Notes under the pieces: model-generated
Seen by the model: only the letters and a program-made list of their open reading frames with translations
What the model was told of the DNA's origin: nothing
Databases searched by the model: none
Made by a program: the position numbers and the translations under genes
Shown here: positions 1 through 7,540 of the stretch, piece by piece
Layout of the letters: the number at the start of each line of letters is the position of its first letter
Numbering within the stretch: position 1 is the stretch's first letter
From: Pseudomonadota bacterium
GTDB lineage: Bacteria; Pseudomonadota; Alphaproteobacteria; Geminicoccales; Geminicoccaceae
Assembly (NCBI GenBank): GCA_030549795.1
Contig: JAUQQO010000013.1
Location: forward strand, 21,963-66,758
Reading direction: 5' to 3'
DNA: 44,796 nucleotides

Positions 1-1013
1 AACCGTGAAGAAAATCGAATCGGGATCTATGTCTTGCGGATCACAACGCATAAATCACCATAGGTTAGACTGCGATCTCCGAACGGGTAAGACGATCTCC
101 GAGCGATCTTACGAGCATCACATAACTCCTTGACAGCAGCACCTCGAGTGTCGTGATTACGAAGTCGTTTGATTGCTGCCGACCTCTCGAGACCTGCATC
201 GGCTGCGATGCTTTGAGAGCACCGCAACCGTCCGCTCCGCTCCCTCAGCGCCCCTACGACCTCGAAGACGCTCATCGGTCCTCGTCACTCTGTGCGATCG
301 CGGTGCTGGGCCAGGAGGCCGGCGCTACGCGGCTCCCTTTCTGTTTTGATCGAAACGGCACTCCAAGCCTGTCGTATCTTCTCTATCGCAAGCCCGAGAG
401 CAGGTGATCACAATGGCGTCGTGGCAATCCGACGCTGCGCTCCGGCCATCAGCTGTTTCACAATCGTTCTTATCAGTCTGGCGGCACACCACGATCGAAA
501 GCTTGATCAGACGATGTACGTTCCGTTCACCGGCGCACCTGCACCGTTGCGCTCGGGTGTTCTGCCACAGGTTCAGGCGATTTGATCCTCGAGATCGTGC
601 TCAACGCGTTGGGCAGCGATCCTCGCGGTCCTTGATCGAACGAAGGATTGCGCACGCACGATCGTCCGTGCCATCGCCCTGGCATCGCCTGCGCGCGCCG
701 ATAGCCGAAAAGTAGCGCGATACGGGAGTAAAAGGCCCGAGGAATGCCGCGTCGTACCTCGCCGCGTCTTGCACAGAGAGAAAAGAGCCCGCGCTGGCAA
801 CCCCGCGCGGGCGGAAGGAGTCTCAGCCCTCCTCGACTAACTAGCGCGTGCTTTAAACATCATCAGTGGTATTTGCCACAGGATTGCCGCGGCATGAGCC
901 TTAACCTTATCGCCGCGCACCCCGGCGCGCGGGCCGCTCACGGAGCACCCGAGAAGGAGCCCCTACTCACTCCGTGCTGCGCTCCGCGTCCGCGGGCGGG
1001 GAGGACACAAGTC
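1..1013. other. Left-edge stretch without a convincing gene
   Basis: No reading frame here looks like a conserved protein. The best short candidate is a minus-strand frame at 27-275 (82 residues, start ATG at 275 with a GAGGA four bases upstream), but its composition is unremarkable and I recognise nothing in it. A plus-strand frame is open from 744 into the gene at 1014; its extra N-terminal part is arginine- and proline-rich and the good ribosome binding site is at the internal ATG, so I treat 744-1013 as upstream region. The motif CGATCTCCGA occurs twice near 80-115 and is part of a small imperfect inverted repeat. Confidence 0.5.
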
Positions 1014-1763
1014 ATGGCTCTATCCGAACGTGAACTCGGTCTTGTCCAATTGGGGATCGATGCGCTTACGCGCGCGATCGCCGAGCTCGGTCTTACGCTT
1101 GTCATCGAACAGGATTTTCTGGGCCTCGCAGCACTTCTCGAAAGTCGCGGCACTTTTGTTAACCCCAGCTTCGATCCGCGCCAGAGCCGCCTAGACTGGC
1201 GTGATTTCTGGGTTCACCTCATCGAGCCGGGAGGGCGTTCGATCGGATGTAGCGCCGAAAAGATCATCGAGACTGATGACATTCTCGAGGAGCTCGCTAC
1301 GGGTCGCATCTTCTACGACGGTGGTTATGCGAAGATTGGCGGGCCCGCGCGGATCCCGGTGATCCCCGTGAGCCGCAAGCTTGGCGGTTTGTTGAGCCAT
1401 TCCGGTTCCACCTGGGTCGATCCGAGCTGGCGGGGTCAGGGCCTTGCGATGTTGATGGCTAGGCTGTCGCGTGCCCTGTCGTTCCGTAATTATGGTGTGA
1501 TCGCGAATACGGGCTTTGTTCGCGAGAGTCTCTACCGCACGCGCGTCCCTGTAGAGAGCTACGGGTACGCCCATGTCGAAAAATGTCTCGACGGGTTCTT
1601 CCCGCCACAGGGGACGCATGAAATTCTCTATCTGTGTTGGATTACTGATCGTGAGTTCGTGGCTTCGGTAGAGGCTTTGCCAATGCATCCGCGCCGACCG
1701 ATACCCCTGTTCGCAGCAGGCACCCCTGAGGGTGAAAAGAAGGTGTTACCGGTCGGGGGTTGA
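1014..1763 (+). CDS. GNAT-like acyltransferase paralogue 1 (uncharacterised)
   Basis: Protein of 249 residues with no assigned function. A block in the second half, HSGSTWVDPSWRGQGLAML, reads like motif A of GNAT N-acyltransferases (acyl-CoA pyrophosphate loop R-G-Q-G-L-A). It is followed by a conserved NTGFVRESL stretch and a YGYAHVEKCL motif. No signal peptide or membrane segment is visible, so it is probably cytoplasmic. The start is ATG 1014 because GGGGAGGAC lies about 8 bases upstream; an in-frame upstream extension exists but has no ribosome site and a non-protein-like composition. The next gene is a close paralogue (roughly half the residues identical by eye) on the same strand, 220 bases away. 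GNAT membership is an inference from one motif; substrate unknown. Confidence 0.7.
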   Translation: MALSERELGLVQLGIDALTRAIAELGLTLVIEQDFLGLAALLESRGTFVNPSFDPRQSRLDWRDFWVHLIEPGGRSIGCSAEKIIETDDILEELATGRIFYDGGYAKIGGPARIPVIPVSRKLGGLLSHSGSTWVDPSWRGQGLAMLMARLSRALSFRNYGVIANTGFVRESLYRTRVPVESYGYAHVEKCLDGFFPPQGTHEILYLCWITDREFVASVEALPMHPRRPIPLFAAGTPEGEKKVLPVGG

Positions 1764-1819
1764 GGGCAGTCTGTTGATCAGTTCGAATCGGGCTTTACGT
1801 CCCGCGTCTTCTACCTTGG

Positions 1820-1834
1820 TTAAGAAAGGGTTAT
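1820..1834. promoter_or_regulatory. CtrA-type box, one mismatch (TTAA-N7-TTAT)
   Basis: TTAA GAAAGGG TTAT matches the alphaproteobacterial CtrA consensus TTAA-N7-TTAA at 7 of 8 fixed positions. It lies about 150 bases upstream of the second GNAT-like gene, 48 bases from a second box of the same form. Role inferred from sequence only. Confidence 0.35.
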
Positions 1835-1867
1835 CCTAGGTTACGCATCACCTGAGCCGCGTATTGG

Positions 1868-1882
1868 TTAACAAATTATTAT
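1868..1882. promoter_or_regulatory. CtrA-type box, one mismatch (TTAA-N7-TTAT)
   Basis: TTAA CAAATTA TTAT repeats the form of the box at 1820, again with the last A replaced by T. It lies about 100 bases before the start at 1984 in a locally AT-rich intergenic segment. The repeated form and spacing make chance less likely than for one box, but AT-richness raises the background. Confidence 0.35.
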
Positions 1883-1983
1883 CGTCCACAACGGGTCCGT
1901 CGCGAAGGCTGTAACGCCGCAGACCGCGGGCGGCCGCACCGTAAGTTCGTGCGCCGTCCCGGGAGCGAGAGAGGACCCGTCCC

Positions 1984-2709
1984 ATGCCCATTCTCCCTGC
2001 CTCATTGCTCGCCGACGGCATCGAGGCTCTGGTCGAGGCAGTTCACCGTCTCGGACTGAGACTCGTGGTCGAGCGCGATTTTGATCGTCTCGTCCGTTTC
2101 CTTCAGAGCCAAAACACGTTCGTCAATCCGACCTTCGATCCCTCCGCGAGCCGTCTGGGTCCACAGGATTTTTGGCTGGCAGCGGTCGACAAAGACGGAG
2201 CAGTAGTCGCCTCGAGCGCTGAACGGGTTTTCGAGTGTGACGACTTCATGGAGCTAGTCAGTACCGGTCGAATTTGGTATGCGGAAGGCTTTGCTCCGCG
2301 ATTTGGCGTCGAACGGATCGCGACGCTCCCGATCTCGAGGTCTCTTAGTGGCTGCATAAGCCACTCTGGCTCGACCTACGTCCTTCCTTCCTATCGCCGT
2401 TCGGGACTCGCGCTTTTCCTACCCTATCTTTCTCGCGCCTTAAGCTTTCGTGACGCTGGTTGCTTTGCCAACACGGGATTTGTCCGCCAGAGCCTGGCCG
2501 AAACACCGGTACCGACGCGATCGTACGGCTATGCGCATGTCGAGAAATGCCTGAGCGGTTGGTGGCCGCCGCAAGGAGGCTCGGAAGTCCTCTATCTGTG
2601 CTGGATCACCCTGCCCGAGTTCCTCGCCAAGCTTGCCGAGCTCCCCGCGCATCCGCGCCACCCCGTGCCCCTCCCCGCGCACGGGACGCTTGAGCCAATG
2701 GCAGGCTGA
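1984..2709 (+). CDS. GNAT-like acyltransferase paralogue 2 (uncharacterised)
   Basis: Protein of 241 residues, collinear with the product of 1014-1763 over its whole length. It keeps the same blocks: NTFVNPTFDP near residue 47, HSGSTYVLPSYRRSGLALF (GNAT motif A-like) in the middle, ANTGFVRQSL, and YGYAHVEKCLSGWWPPQG near the C-terminus. The start ATG 1984 has GAGAGAGGA about 8 bases upstream. The arginine-glycine loop is RRSG rather than RGQG, so the two copies may differ in acyl-CoA handling. Its 3' end overlaps the convergent PAS-like gene by 104 bases. The upstream region carries two CtrA-type boxes, which the first paralogue lacks. Function not recognised; the acyltransferase call is an inference. 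Confidence 0.7.
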   Translation: MPILPASLLADGIEALVEAVHRLGLRLVVERDFDRLVRFLQSQNTFVNPTFDPSASRLGPQDFWLAAVDKDGAVVASSAERVFECDDFMELVSTGRIWYAEGFAPRFGVERIATLPISRSLSGCISHSGSTYVLPSYRRSGLALFLPYLSRALSFRDAGCFANTGFVRQSLAETPVPTRSYGYAHVEKCLSGWWPPQGGSEVLYLCWITLPEFLAKLAELPAHPRHPVPLPAHGTLEPMAG

Positions 2710-3199
2710 TCGGCGCGAATGCTTCGCGTGCCATTTCGGCGGCACGGAGTTCGCTTGCGACCAAGCGCACGAGTTGCAACAGCGAGTCGACTCGGATGCC
2801 ATCTCCTGCGGTGGGTAACAGAAGATGATGCCAGCGCTCGATGCTGTTGGTACCTTCGACCACGAGCTCTTGGAAAAGAGCAGAACCCGTAAAACGGACC
2901 GTGCGCTGATCTTCGAGCAACAGATCGCCAAGCCGAGGACGTGTCGCGTCGGTGCGCGCAGCAATCGCCTCGCCGACAGCTGCGAGCCGTCCGAGGGTGG
3001 GCGGACCCTCTAGATCCAGCCACTCGGCGTCGGAACAGAGAAGGCTCATAGGGCCTTTCTGAAGTGCCGCGCGCGACGGTAACAGGCCCTCGCCTCTTGC
3101 GCTCAGCCACGACCGGTAAGCGAATGCGAACGCAGGATCGCTTTTCTCGATTGTAAATAAAGGCAAGGTGCGCTTGGCGAGCCAGAGGAACGCAGTCAT
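2606..3199 (-). CDS. PAS-like small protein, uncharacterised
   Basis: A 197-residue protein. The N-terminal part (AYRSWLSARGEGLLPSRAAL) resembles the opening of the alphaproteobacterial PAS_5-type family, where a Y-x2-W and an LPSR motif precede the PAS core. The middle (VRFTGSALFQELVVEGTN) fits the strand-helix part of such a domain. The start is ATG 3199 because GCGGAG lies 6-9 bases upstream; a TTG at 3220 is in frame but lacks a site. The last 35 or so residues lie antisense to the end of the GNAT-like gene and are rich in R, G and A, so the conserved domain probably ends before about 2710. If PAS-like it would be a cytoplasmic sensor or adaptor. The family call is tentative. Confidence 0.5.
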   Translation of the reverse strand: MTAFLWLAKRTLPLFTIEKSDPAFAFAYRSWLSARGEGLLPSRAALQKGPMSLLCSDAEWLDLEGPPTLGRLAAVGEAIAARTDATRPRLGDLLLEDQRTVRFTGSALFQELVVEGTNSIERWHHLLLPTAGDGIRVDSLLQLVRLVASELRAAEMAREAFAPISLPLAQASRARGGARGGADARGARQAWRGTRAG

Positions 3200-3509
3200 C
3201 ACGCACTCCGCGATGGGCAACTGTCATCGCGCAGGGAAGTTGCTCCCTTGCGCAGGTCCGAAAGTGAGCGGAAACGGTAAAGGCGCTGCCAACTCCGGCC
3301 GGCTTCGGGTGCCAGTGCGCACTCCCGTATTGCCGACCACGAGCCGATCCTGCGATCTCGAAACAAGAACTTGCTCAGCGCTCGGCAAGGCTCGCGAGAA
3401 CGCTTCCCCCGCGCCTGTTCGATAGCCCGTTTTGATGAACCGATTGCGCCCTTTCTGGCCGTGGTCCGATCATCGTTTCCTTGGCATCGCAGGCGGCAGG
3501 ATTGAGTGT

Positions 3510-3569
3510 GCGCCTATTTTTTGTGCAATCGTTCCAATGCAGCGCCGGTGTTGCCCAAAATATAGGCGC
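3510..3569. repeat. 14-base inverted repeat upstream of amt
   Basis: The left arm 3510-3523 (GCGCCTATTTTTTG) and the right arm 3556-3569 (CAAAATATAGGCGC) are complementary except at one position, with a 32-base spacer that contains TGCA twice (3525-3528 and 3537-3540). The repeat could form a long hairpin in RNA or be a protein-binding site. It lies 66-125 bases upstream of the sigma-54-like element, where an NtrC-type enhancer would be expected, although the arms do not match the classical NtrC box. Confidence 0.55.
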
Positions 3570-3634
3570 TCTGCTCGCAAAATCGGCTGATCCCTCGGAG
3601 AGGCCACACCGTCGAGTGCGCAAAACCCGCAAAC

Positions 3635-3650
3635 GGCACGGTTTTTGATT
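3635..3650 (+). promoter_or_regulatory. Sigma-54-like promoter element for amt
   Basis: GGCACG-GTTT-TTGA starts at 3635 and follows the consensus GGCACG-N4-TTGC with only the final C changed to A. It lies about 80 bases before the amt start codon. Sigma-54 control is usual for ammonium transporter genes. The GC of the -12 element is altered, so the call stays tentative. Confidence 0.35.
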
Positions 3651-3728
3651 CGCTCTTTGCTGCGATGTCTCCGACCGCCCGCGCCGGAGTCGCAGCCCGA
3701 TAGGAAGGACAGCCAAATAGGAGTTGCG

Positions 3729-5018
3729 ATGCACTTCAGGCCTCTGCTGGCGCTTGCTGCCTTCGGTTTCAGCCTCTGCAGCGATCAGGCCGCATTCGCT
3801 GCCGAGGCCACGCTCGACAAAGGCGATACTGCCTGGATGATCACCGCTTCCGCCCTTGTGCTCATGATGACGATCCCAGGGGTGGCACTCTTTTACGGAG
3901 GAATGGTACGAAAGAAAAATGTTCTCTCTGTCTTGATGCAAGTCTTTACTATTTGCTGCGTGGTATCAATTGTTTGGATGGTCGCTGGTTATAGCCTCGC
4001 ATTCGGCGACGGTGGCCCCTATATCGGCGATCTCTCGAAGATGTTCTTAGCTGGCATCGACAAAGACAGCCTCTCTGGCACGATGCCGGAGAGCGTCTTT
4101 GTGATGTTCCAGATGACCTTCGCGATCATCACGGTTGCCCTGATCGTTGGGGCTCTCGTCGACCGGATGAAATTCGGAGCGCTTCTTCTCTTCACAGTCC
4201 TGTGGTCGTTGTTCGTCTATGCTCCCGTCGCGCACTGGGTCTGGGCGGCCGATTCCGGGTTCCTCGCCAAGGACGGCGTGCTCGATTTCGCCGGTGGCAC
4301 TGTCGTGCACATCAACGCGGGCATCGCGGGCCTCGTCGCCTGTCTCGTCCTCGGTCCCCGGATCGGCTATCGAACCGAGCCCATGGCGCCTCATAACCTG
4401 ATCCTTACAGTCATGGGCGCTTCGCTCTTGTGGGTCGGTTGGTTTGGCTTTAACGCGGGTTCCGCCGTTGCGGCCGACGGCCGCGCCGGAATGGCGATGC
4501 TCGTTACGCATATCGCCACCGCTGCTGCCGCGCTTGTCTGGATGTTCGCCGAGTGGATCGCCAAAGGCAAACCCTCGGTCCTCGGTATTGCTTCCGGCGC
4601 GGTTGCGGGTTTGGTCGCCATCACCCCTGCCTCCGGCTTCGTTTTGCCTAACGGCGCCCTGGTCATCGGCCTCGTCGCAGGGATCTTGTGTTTCTGGGCT
4701 TCGGTTTATGTGAAGAATTGGCTCGGCTACGATGACAGCCTCGACGTATTTGGAGTACACGGCGTTGGAGGCATCGTCGGAGCGGTTCTCACCGGCGTCT
4801 TCGCCGTCGAGGCGGTCGGCGGTACGCCTGGCCTCATCGAAGGCAACGCCGCTCAGGTGTGGATCCAGGTCAAGGGTATTCTCTGGACAGTGGTCTGGTG
4901 CGCGATCGCAACCTTCATCATCTCGATGATCGTCAAGGCGATCACCGGGCTTCGCGTCGACCGCGATACCGAGCGCGAAGGCCTCGACCTCGCGCTCCAC
5001 GGCGAGGCTGTTCAATAA
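3729..5018 (+). CDS. amtB: Ammonium transporter, Amt/MEP/Rh family
   Basis: A 429-residue inner-membrane ammonium channel. A cleavable signal peptide (MHFRPLLALAAFGFSLC, cut after AAFA) precedes eleven predicted membrane helices, as in E. coli AmtB. The pore histidines are in FAGGTVVHINAG and DVFGVHGVGGIVG, and GVALFYGGMVRKKN marks the first family block. The start is ATG 3729 because GGAG lies 5 bases upstream; an in-frame ATG at 3645 would put an unlikely extension before the signal peptide. The C-terminal tail (GLRVDRDTEREGLDLALHG) is of the type that contacts PII proteins, yet no glnK lies beside it, unlike the usual glnK-amtB pair. A terminator follows the stop, so it is probably transcribed alone. 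A sigma-54-like element lies upstream. Confidence 0.96.
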   Translation: MHFRPLLALAAFGFSLCSDQAAFAAEATLDKGDTAWMITASALVLMMTIPGVALFYGGMVRKKNVLSVLMQVFTICCVVSIVWMVAGYSLAFGDGGPYIGDLSKMFLAGIDKDSLSGTMPESVFVMFQMTFAIITVALIVGALVDRMKFGALLLFTVLWSLFVYAPVAHWVWAADSGFLAKDGVLDFAGGTVVHINAGIAGLVACLVLGPRIGYRTEPMAPHNLILTVMGASLLWVGWFGFNAGSAVAADGRAGMAMLVTHIATAAAALVWMFAEWIAKGKPSVLGIASGAVAGLVAITPASGFVLPNGALVIGLVAGILCFWASVYVKNWLGYDDSLDVFGVHGVGGIVGAVLTGVFAVEAVGGTPGLIEGNAAQVWIQVKGILWTVVWCAIATFIISMIVKAITGLRVDRDTEREGLDLALHGEAVQ

Positions 5019-5048
5019 GGATCGTTTGAGCTCCCCTGGGGCATCGGG

Positions 5049-5084
5049 ACCGCCCGGCTCTGCCGGGCGGTCTGCCTATTTTGG
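5049..5084 (+). terminator. Intrinsic terminator after amt
   Basis: A perfect 10-base-pair stem, ACCGCCCGGC / GCCGGGCGGT, with a TCT loop (5049-5071) is followed by a short pyrimidine-rich tract ending in TTTT. It starts 30 bases after the amt stop codon and separates it from the next gene. Confidence 0.8.
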
Positions 5085-5167
5085 CCCCCTTCACAAATGG
5101 CCCTTTGACCTGTTTGATCCCGACTCAAACGCAGCGATCTGGGCACGATCAGGGAGAGGCTACGGTC

Positions 5168-6568
5168 ATGGCAACAGCGCTCAGACCCGACCCGACCTTC
5201 TACCCCAATCCTCGCCTCGCGCAGAAAGCGCCGCCAGAGACCTTTGCCTATGTGGTGGCGTTCGATCCCAATCGCGCCGTCCCCGACCGCCTTGCGGTGG
5301 TCGACGTCGATCCGGGCTCGAGCACTTATGGACGGATCGTCTTCGAAGCCGAGGCAACCCATACCGGTGACGAGTTCCACCACTTCGGCTGGAACGCGTG
5401 CAGCTCCCATTTGTGCCCGAACGCGCCTCATCCGCATGTGGAGCGGCGCTATCTGATCGTACCGGGTCTGCGCTCCTCGCGCATCTATGTCTTCGACACC
5501 AAGCCAGAGCCCAAAAAGCCGCGTCTCGTCCACGTCGTCGAGCCGCAAGAAGTCGCCGAGCGCGCCGGCTATTCGCGTCCCCATACCGTTCACTGCGGCC
5601 CCGAAGGCATCTATGTGAGCGCGCTCGGTAACGCGGAAGGAAAGGGTCCCGGGGGCGTGTTCCTTATGGATCCTGAGACTTTCGCCGTCCTCGGTCGCTG
5701 GGAGATCGATCGCGGCTCGCAGTACTTTGCTTACGACTTCTGGTGGCATTTGGGACACGATACCCTCGTGACCAGCGAGTGGGGTACGCCCGACATGTTC
5801 GAGAACGGGCTCATCCCCGAACTCATCCTCGGCGCTAAGTACGGGCGCCGCCTCCATTTCTTTGATCTGCACAAGCGGCGCCATCTGCAGGAGATCGACC
5901 TCGGTGACAAATATCAACTCGTGTTTGAACTCAGGCCCGCTCACGAACCGACAAAAGCTTATGGCTTCGTTAATTGCGTCTTGAGCCTCGAGGATCTCTC
6001 CTCTTCGATTTGGCTATGGCGGCGCGAGAATGGAAAATGGGCAGCGCATAAAGTGATCACCATCCCGGCGGAGCCAGCCGATCCCGATTTGCTACCGCCC
6101 GTCCTCAAGCCGTTCAAAGCCGTTCCGCCGCTCGTCACCGACATCGATCTCTCGGTCGACGACAGGTTCCTCTATGTCTCGTGCTGGGGAACCGGGCAGT
6201 TCCTCCAGTACGACGTTTCCGATCCGATGAACCCGAAGCTCACGGGCGAACTCAGAATCGGCGGCATCGCCACCCGCGCGCCCCATCCCGCCGATCCCTC
6301 GCGCCCGCTCAACGGCGGCCCCCAGATGGTCGAAGTGAGCCGGGACGGACGGCGGATTTATTTCACCAACTCGCTTTATGGCGCCGTCGACCCGCAGTTC
6401 TATCCTGAGGGCATTGAAGGTTGGATGGTGAAGGTCGAAGCCGACCCCGAAGGTGGCATGCGCTTCGACGAGCGGTTCTTCGTGCGTTGGCCGGCGCCGC
6501 ATCGGCCGCACCAGATCCGCCTCGAGGGCGGCGACGCATCCTCCGACTCTTACTGCTACCCCTCCTGA
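5168..6568 (+). CDS. SBP56 / methanethiol oxidase family protein
   Basis: A 466-residue member of the selenium-binding protein 56 family (human SELENBP1; bacterial methanethiol oxidase MtoX), which oxidises methanethiol to formaldehyde, hydrogen sulfide and hydrogen peroxide. The family block HHFGWNACSS is at residues 71-80; Cys78 matches the reactive selenium-binding cysteine, and Cys83 follows. SRPHTVHCGPEGIYVSALG, WWHLGHDTLVTSEWGTP and the C-terminal HQIRLEGGDASSD are also typical. No signal peptide is visible, unlike the periplasmic Hyphomicrobium enzyme, so this copy is probably cytoplasmic. The start ATG 5168 has GGGAGAGG about 8 bases upstream. A small inverted repeat, GTTTGA-N7-TCAAAC (5112-5130), lies in the leader. 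The next gene, 51 bases on, encodes a membrane protein and is probably co-transcribed. Methanethiol oxidase activity is inferred from the family. Confidence 0.9.
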   Translation: MATALRPDPTFYPNPRLAQKAPPETFAYVVAFDPNRAVPDRLAVVDVDPGSSTYGRIVFEAEATHTGDEFHHFGWNACSSHLCPNAPHPHVERRYLIVPGLRSSRIYVFDTKPEPKKPRLVHVVEPQEVAERAGYSRPHTVHCGPEGIYVSALGNAEGKGPGGVFLMDPETFAVLGRWEIDRGSQYFAYDFWWHLGHDTLVTSEWGTPDMFENGLIPELILGAKYGRRLHFFDLHKRRHLQEIDLGDKYQLVFELRPAHEPTKAYGFVNCVLSLEDLSSSIWLWRRENGKWAAHKVITIPAEPADPDLLPPVLKPFKAVPPLVTDIDLSVDDRFLYVSCWGTGQFLQYDVSDPMNPKLTGELRIGGIATRAPHPADPSRPLNGGPQMVEVSRDGRRIYFTNSLYGAVDPQFYPEGIEGWMVKVEADPEGGMRFDERFFVRWPAPHRPHQIRLEGGDASSDSYCYPS

Positions 6569-6619
6569 TACCCACCCCGTGGGGGTCACTGCGAGCGAGT
6601 TTGCCACGAGAAGAAGGGC

Positions 6620-7252
6620 GTGAGCGCGGAACTCGCGCCCTGGCTCCTCGTCGCCGGCCTCGGCGCGTTCCATGGCCTCAACCCGGCGATGGGCTGGCTT
6701 TTCGCGGTGGCGTTGGGATTGCACCGCGGTTCGGGCCGTGTGGTCGGTTGGGCCATGCTCCCCATCGCTCTCGGCCACGCGGCCTCCGTGCTGCTCACCG
6801 TAGCCCTCTTCCTCGCCCTGGGCGTGGTGCTCGAGCTCGCAATCGTCCAACGCGCGGCTGGATTGGTCCTGCTTGCTTGGGCTTTTTGGGTCTTCCGGCG
6901 CGGTCATCCCCGGCGCGTGCGGGTGGGAATGACGACAGGAGCAGCCGGCTTGTTCCTATGGTCCTTCACGATGGCGAGCGCTCACGGCGCCGGCCTCATG
7001 CTGTTGCCCGCCTTGATCCCGATCTGCTTTGCCGATGCCAGCAACGTCCTTCCCCATCTCGCCGAGACGACTTCCCGCGGGCTTTTGGTCGTGCTCGTCC
7101 ACAGCGGCGCCATGCTCTTGGTCACCGCGGCCGTTTCGTTCTTGGTCTATCGCGTGGTCGGCGTCGCCATCCTGCGCTCCGCCTGGATCAACCTCGATCT
7201 CGTGTGGGCTCTCGCGCTCGCTCTTACGGGCCTCTGGCTGGTGGTGGCGTGA
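6620..7252 (+). CDS. Polytopic membrane protein with membrane histidines
   Basis: A 210-residue protein with about six hydrophobic helices. Histidines sit in or beside four of them: His18 (FHGLNPAMGW), His53 (ALGHAAS), His122 (SAHGAGLM) and His161 (LVHSGAM). This pattern recalls metal-permease families such as NiCoT/UreH/RcnA but lacks their HX4DH signature, so the name is not transferred. The start is GTG 6620 with an AAGAAGG-type site just upstream at short spacing. It follows the SBP56 gene by 51 bases on the same strand. Because SBP56 oxidases are reported to need copper, a metal supply role is an attractive inference, but nothing in the sequence fixes the substrate. Confidence 0.75.
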   Translation: MSAELAPWLLVAGLGAFHGLNPAMGWLFAVALGLHRGSGRVVGWAMLPIALGHAASVLLTVALFLALGVVLELAIVQRAAGLVLLAWAFWVFRRGHPRRVRVGMTTGAAGLFLWSFTMASAHGAGLMLLPALIPICFADASNVLPHLAETTSRGLLVVLVHSGAMLLVTAAVSFLVYRVVGVAILRSAWINLDLVWALALALTGLWLVVA

Positions 7253-7387
7253 TCCGGATCTCACGTTCGCACAGGCATCGGGCCTGCACGAGGTCGCCTC
7301 TCTTTGACCGTTTCGTGACCGTCCTAAAGTCCAACCTTCTTCCGCTCAGGTGCCCGTAGCAGGCAAGTTCGGATCCAGCTCATAGGG

Positions 7388-7415
7388 AAAACTTCGAAGG
7401 CTTGGTACCCTTCGA
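7388..7415 (-). terminator. Possible terminator of the MocR gene
   Basis: Read on the minus strand, TCGAAGG / CCTTCGA (7 base pairs, 8-base loop) is followed by AGTTTTCCC. It lies about 125 bases beyond the MocR stop codon at 7541. The short stem and the T4 run make it a moderate candidate. Confidence 0.4.
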
Positions 7416-7429
7416 GTGGTTGGTACCAA
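7402..7429. repeat. Paired TTGGTACC sites with a 10-base palindrome
   Basis: TTGGTACC occurs at 7402-7409 and again at 7420-7427, 18 bases apart, and the second copy is part of the perfect palindrome TTGGTACCAA. The first copy overlaps the loop of the hairpin at 7388-7415. A protein-binding site is possible, but no gene start lies close downstream on either strand. Confidence 0.35.
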
Positions 7430-7540
7430 AAGAATACAAGTCCGCCACGGACAAGCTCGGCTCTACGCCGGCTACTCAAAGCCCTCGCGCGCAGACCAGA
7501 GCGGCTTGCATCCAGACCTCGCGCACGCCTGGGCTCTGCC

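Larger units (their letters stand above)
3200..3728. other. Intergenic region upstream of amt
   Basis: About 530 bases without a gene between the PAS-like gene, which starts here and runs left, and amt. It contains a near-perfect 14-base inverted repeat (3510-3569) and a sigma-54-like element (3635-3650), listed separately. I see no other convincing structure or frame. Confidence 0.6.

Noticed and set aside
744-1013. N-terminal extension of the first GNAT-like gene
   Set aside because: The extension has no counterpart in the paralogue, and a strong ribosome site marks ATG 1014.
1779-1810. tRNA-like TTCGAATC T-loop sequence
   Set aside because: Flanking bases do not form the T stem, and no D arm or acceptor stem can be drawn.
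4047-5015. A 322-codon minus-strand frame antisense to amt
   Set aside because: It mirrors the codon structure of amt (highly charged D/R/E composition) and has no independent support.
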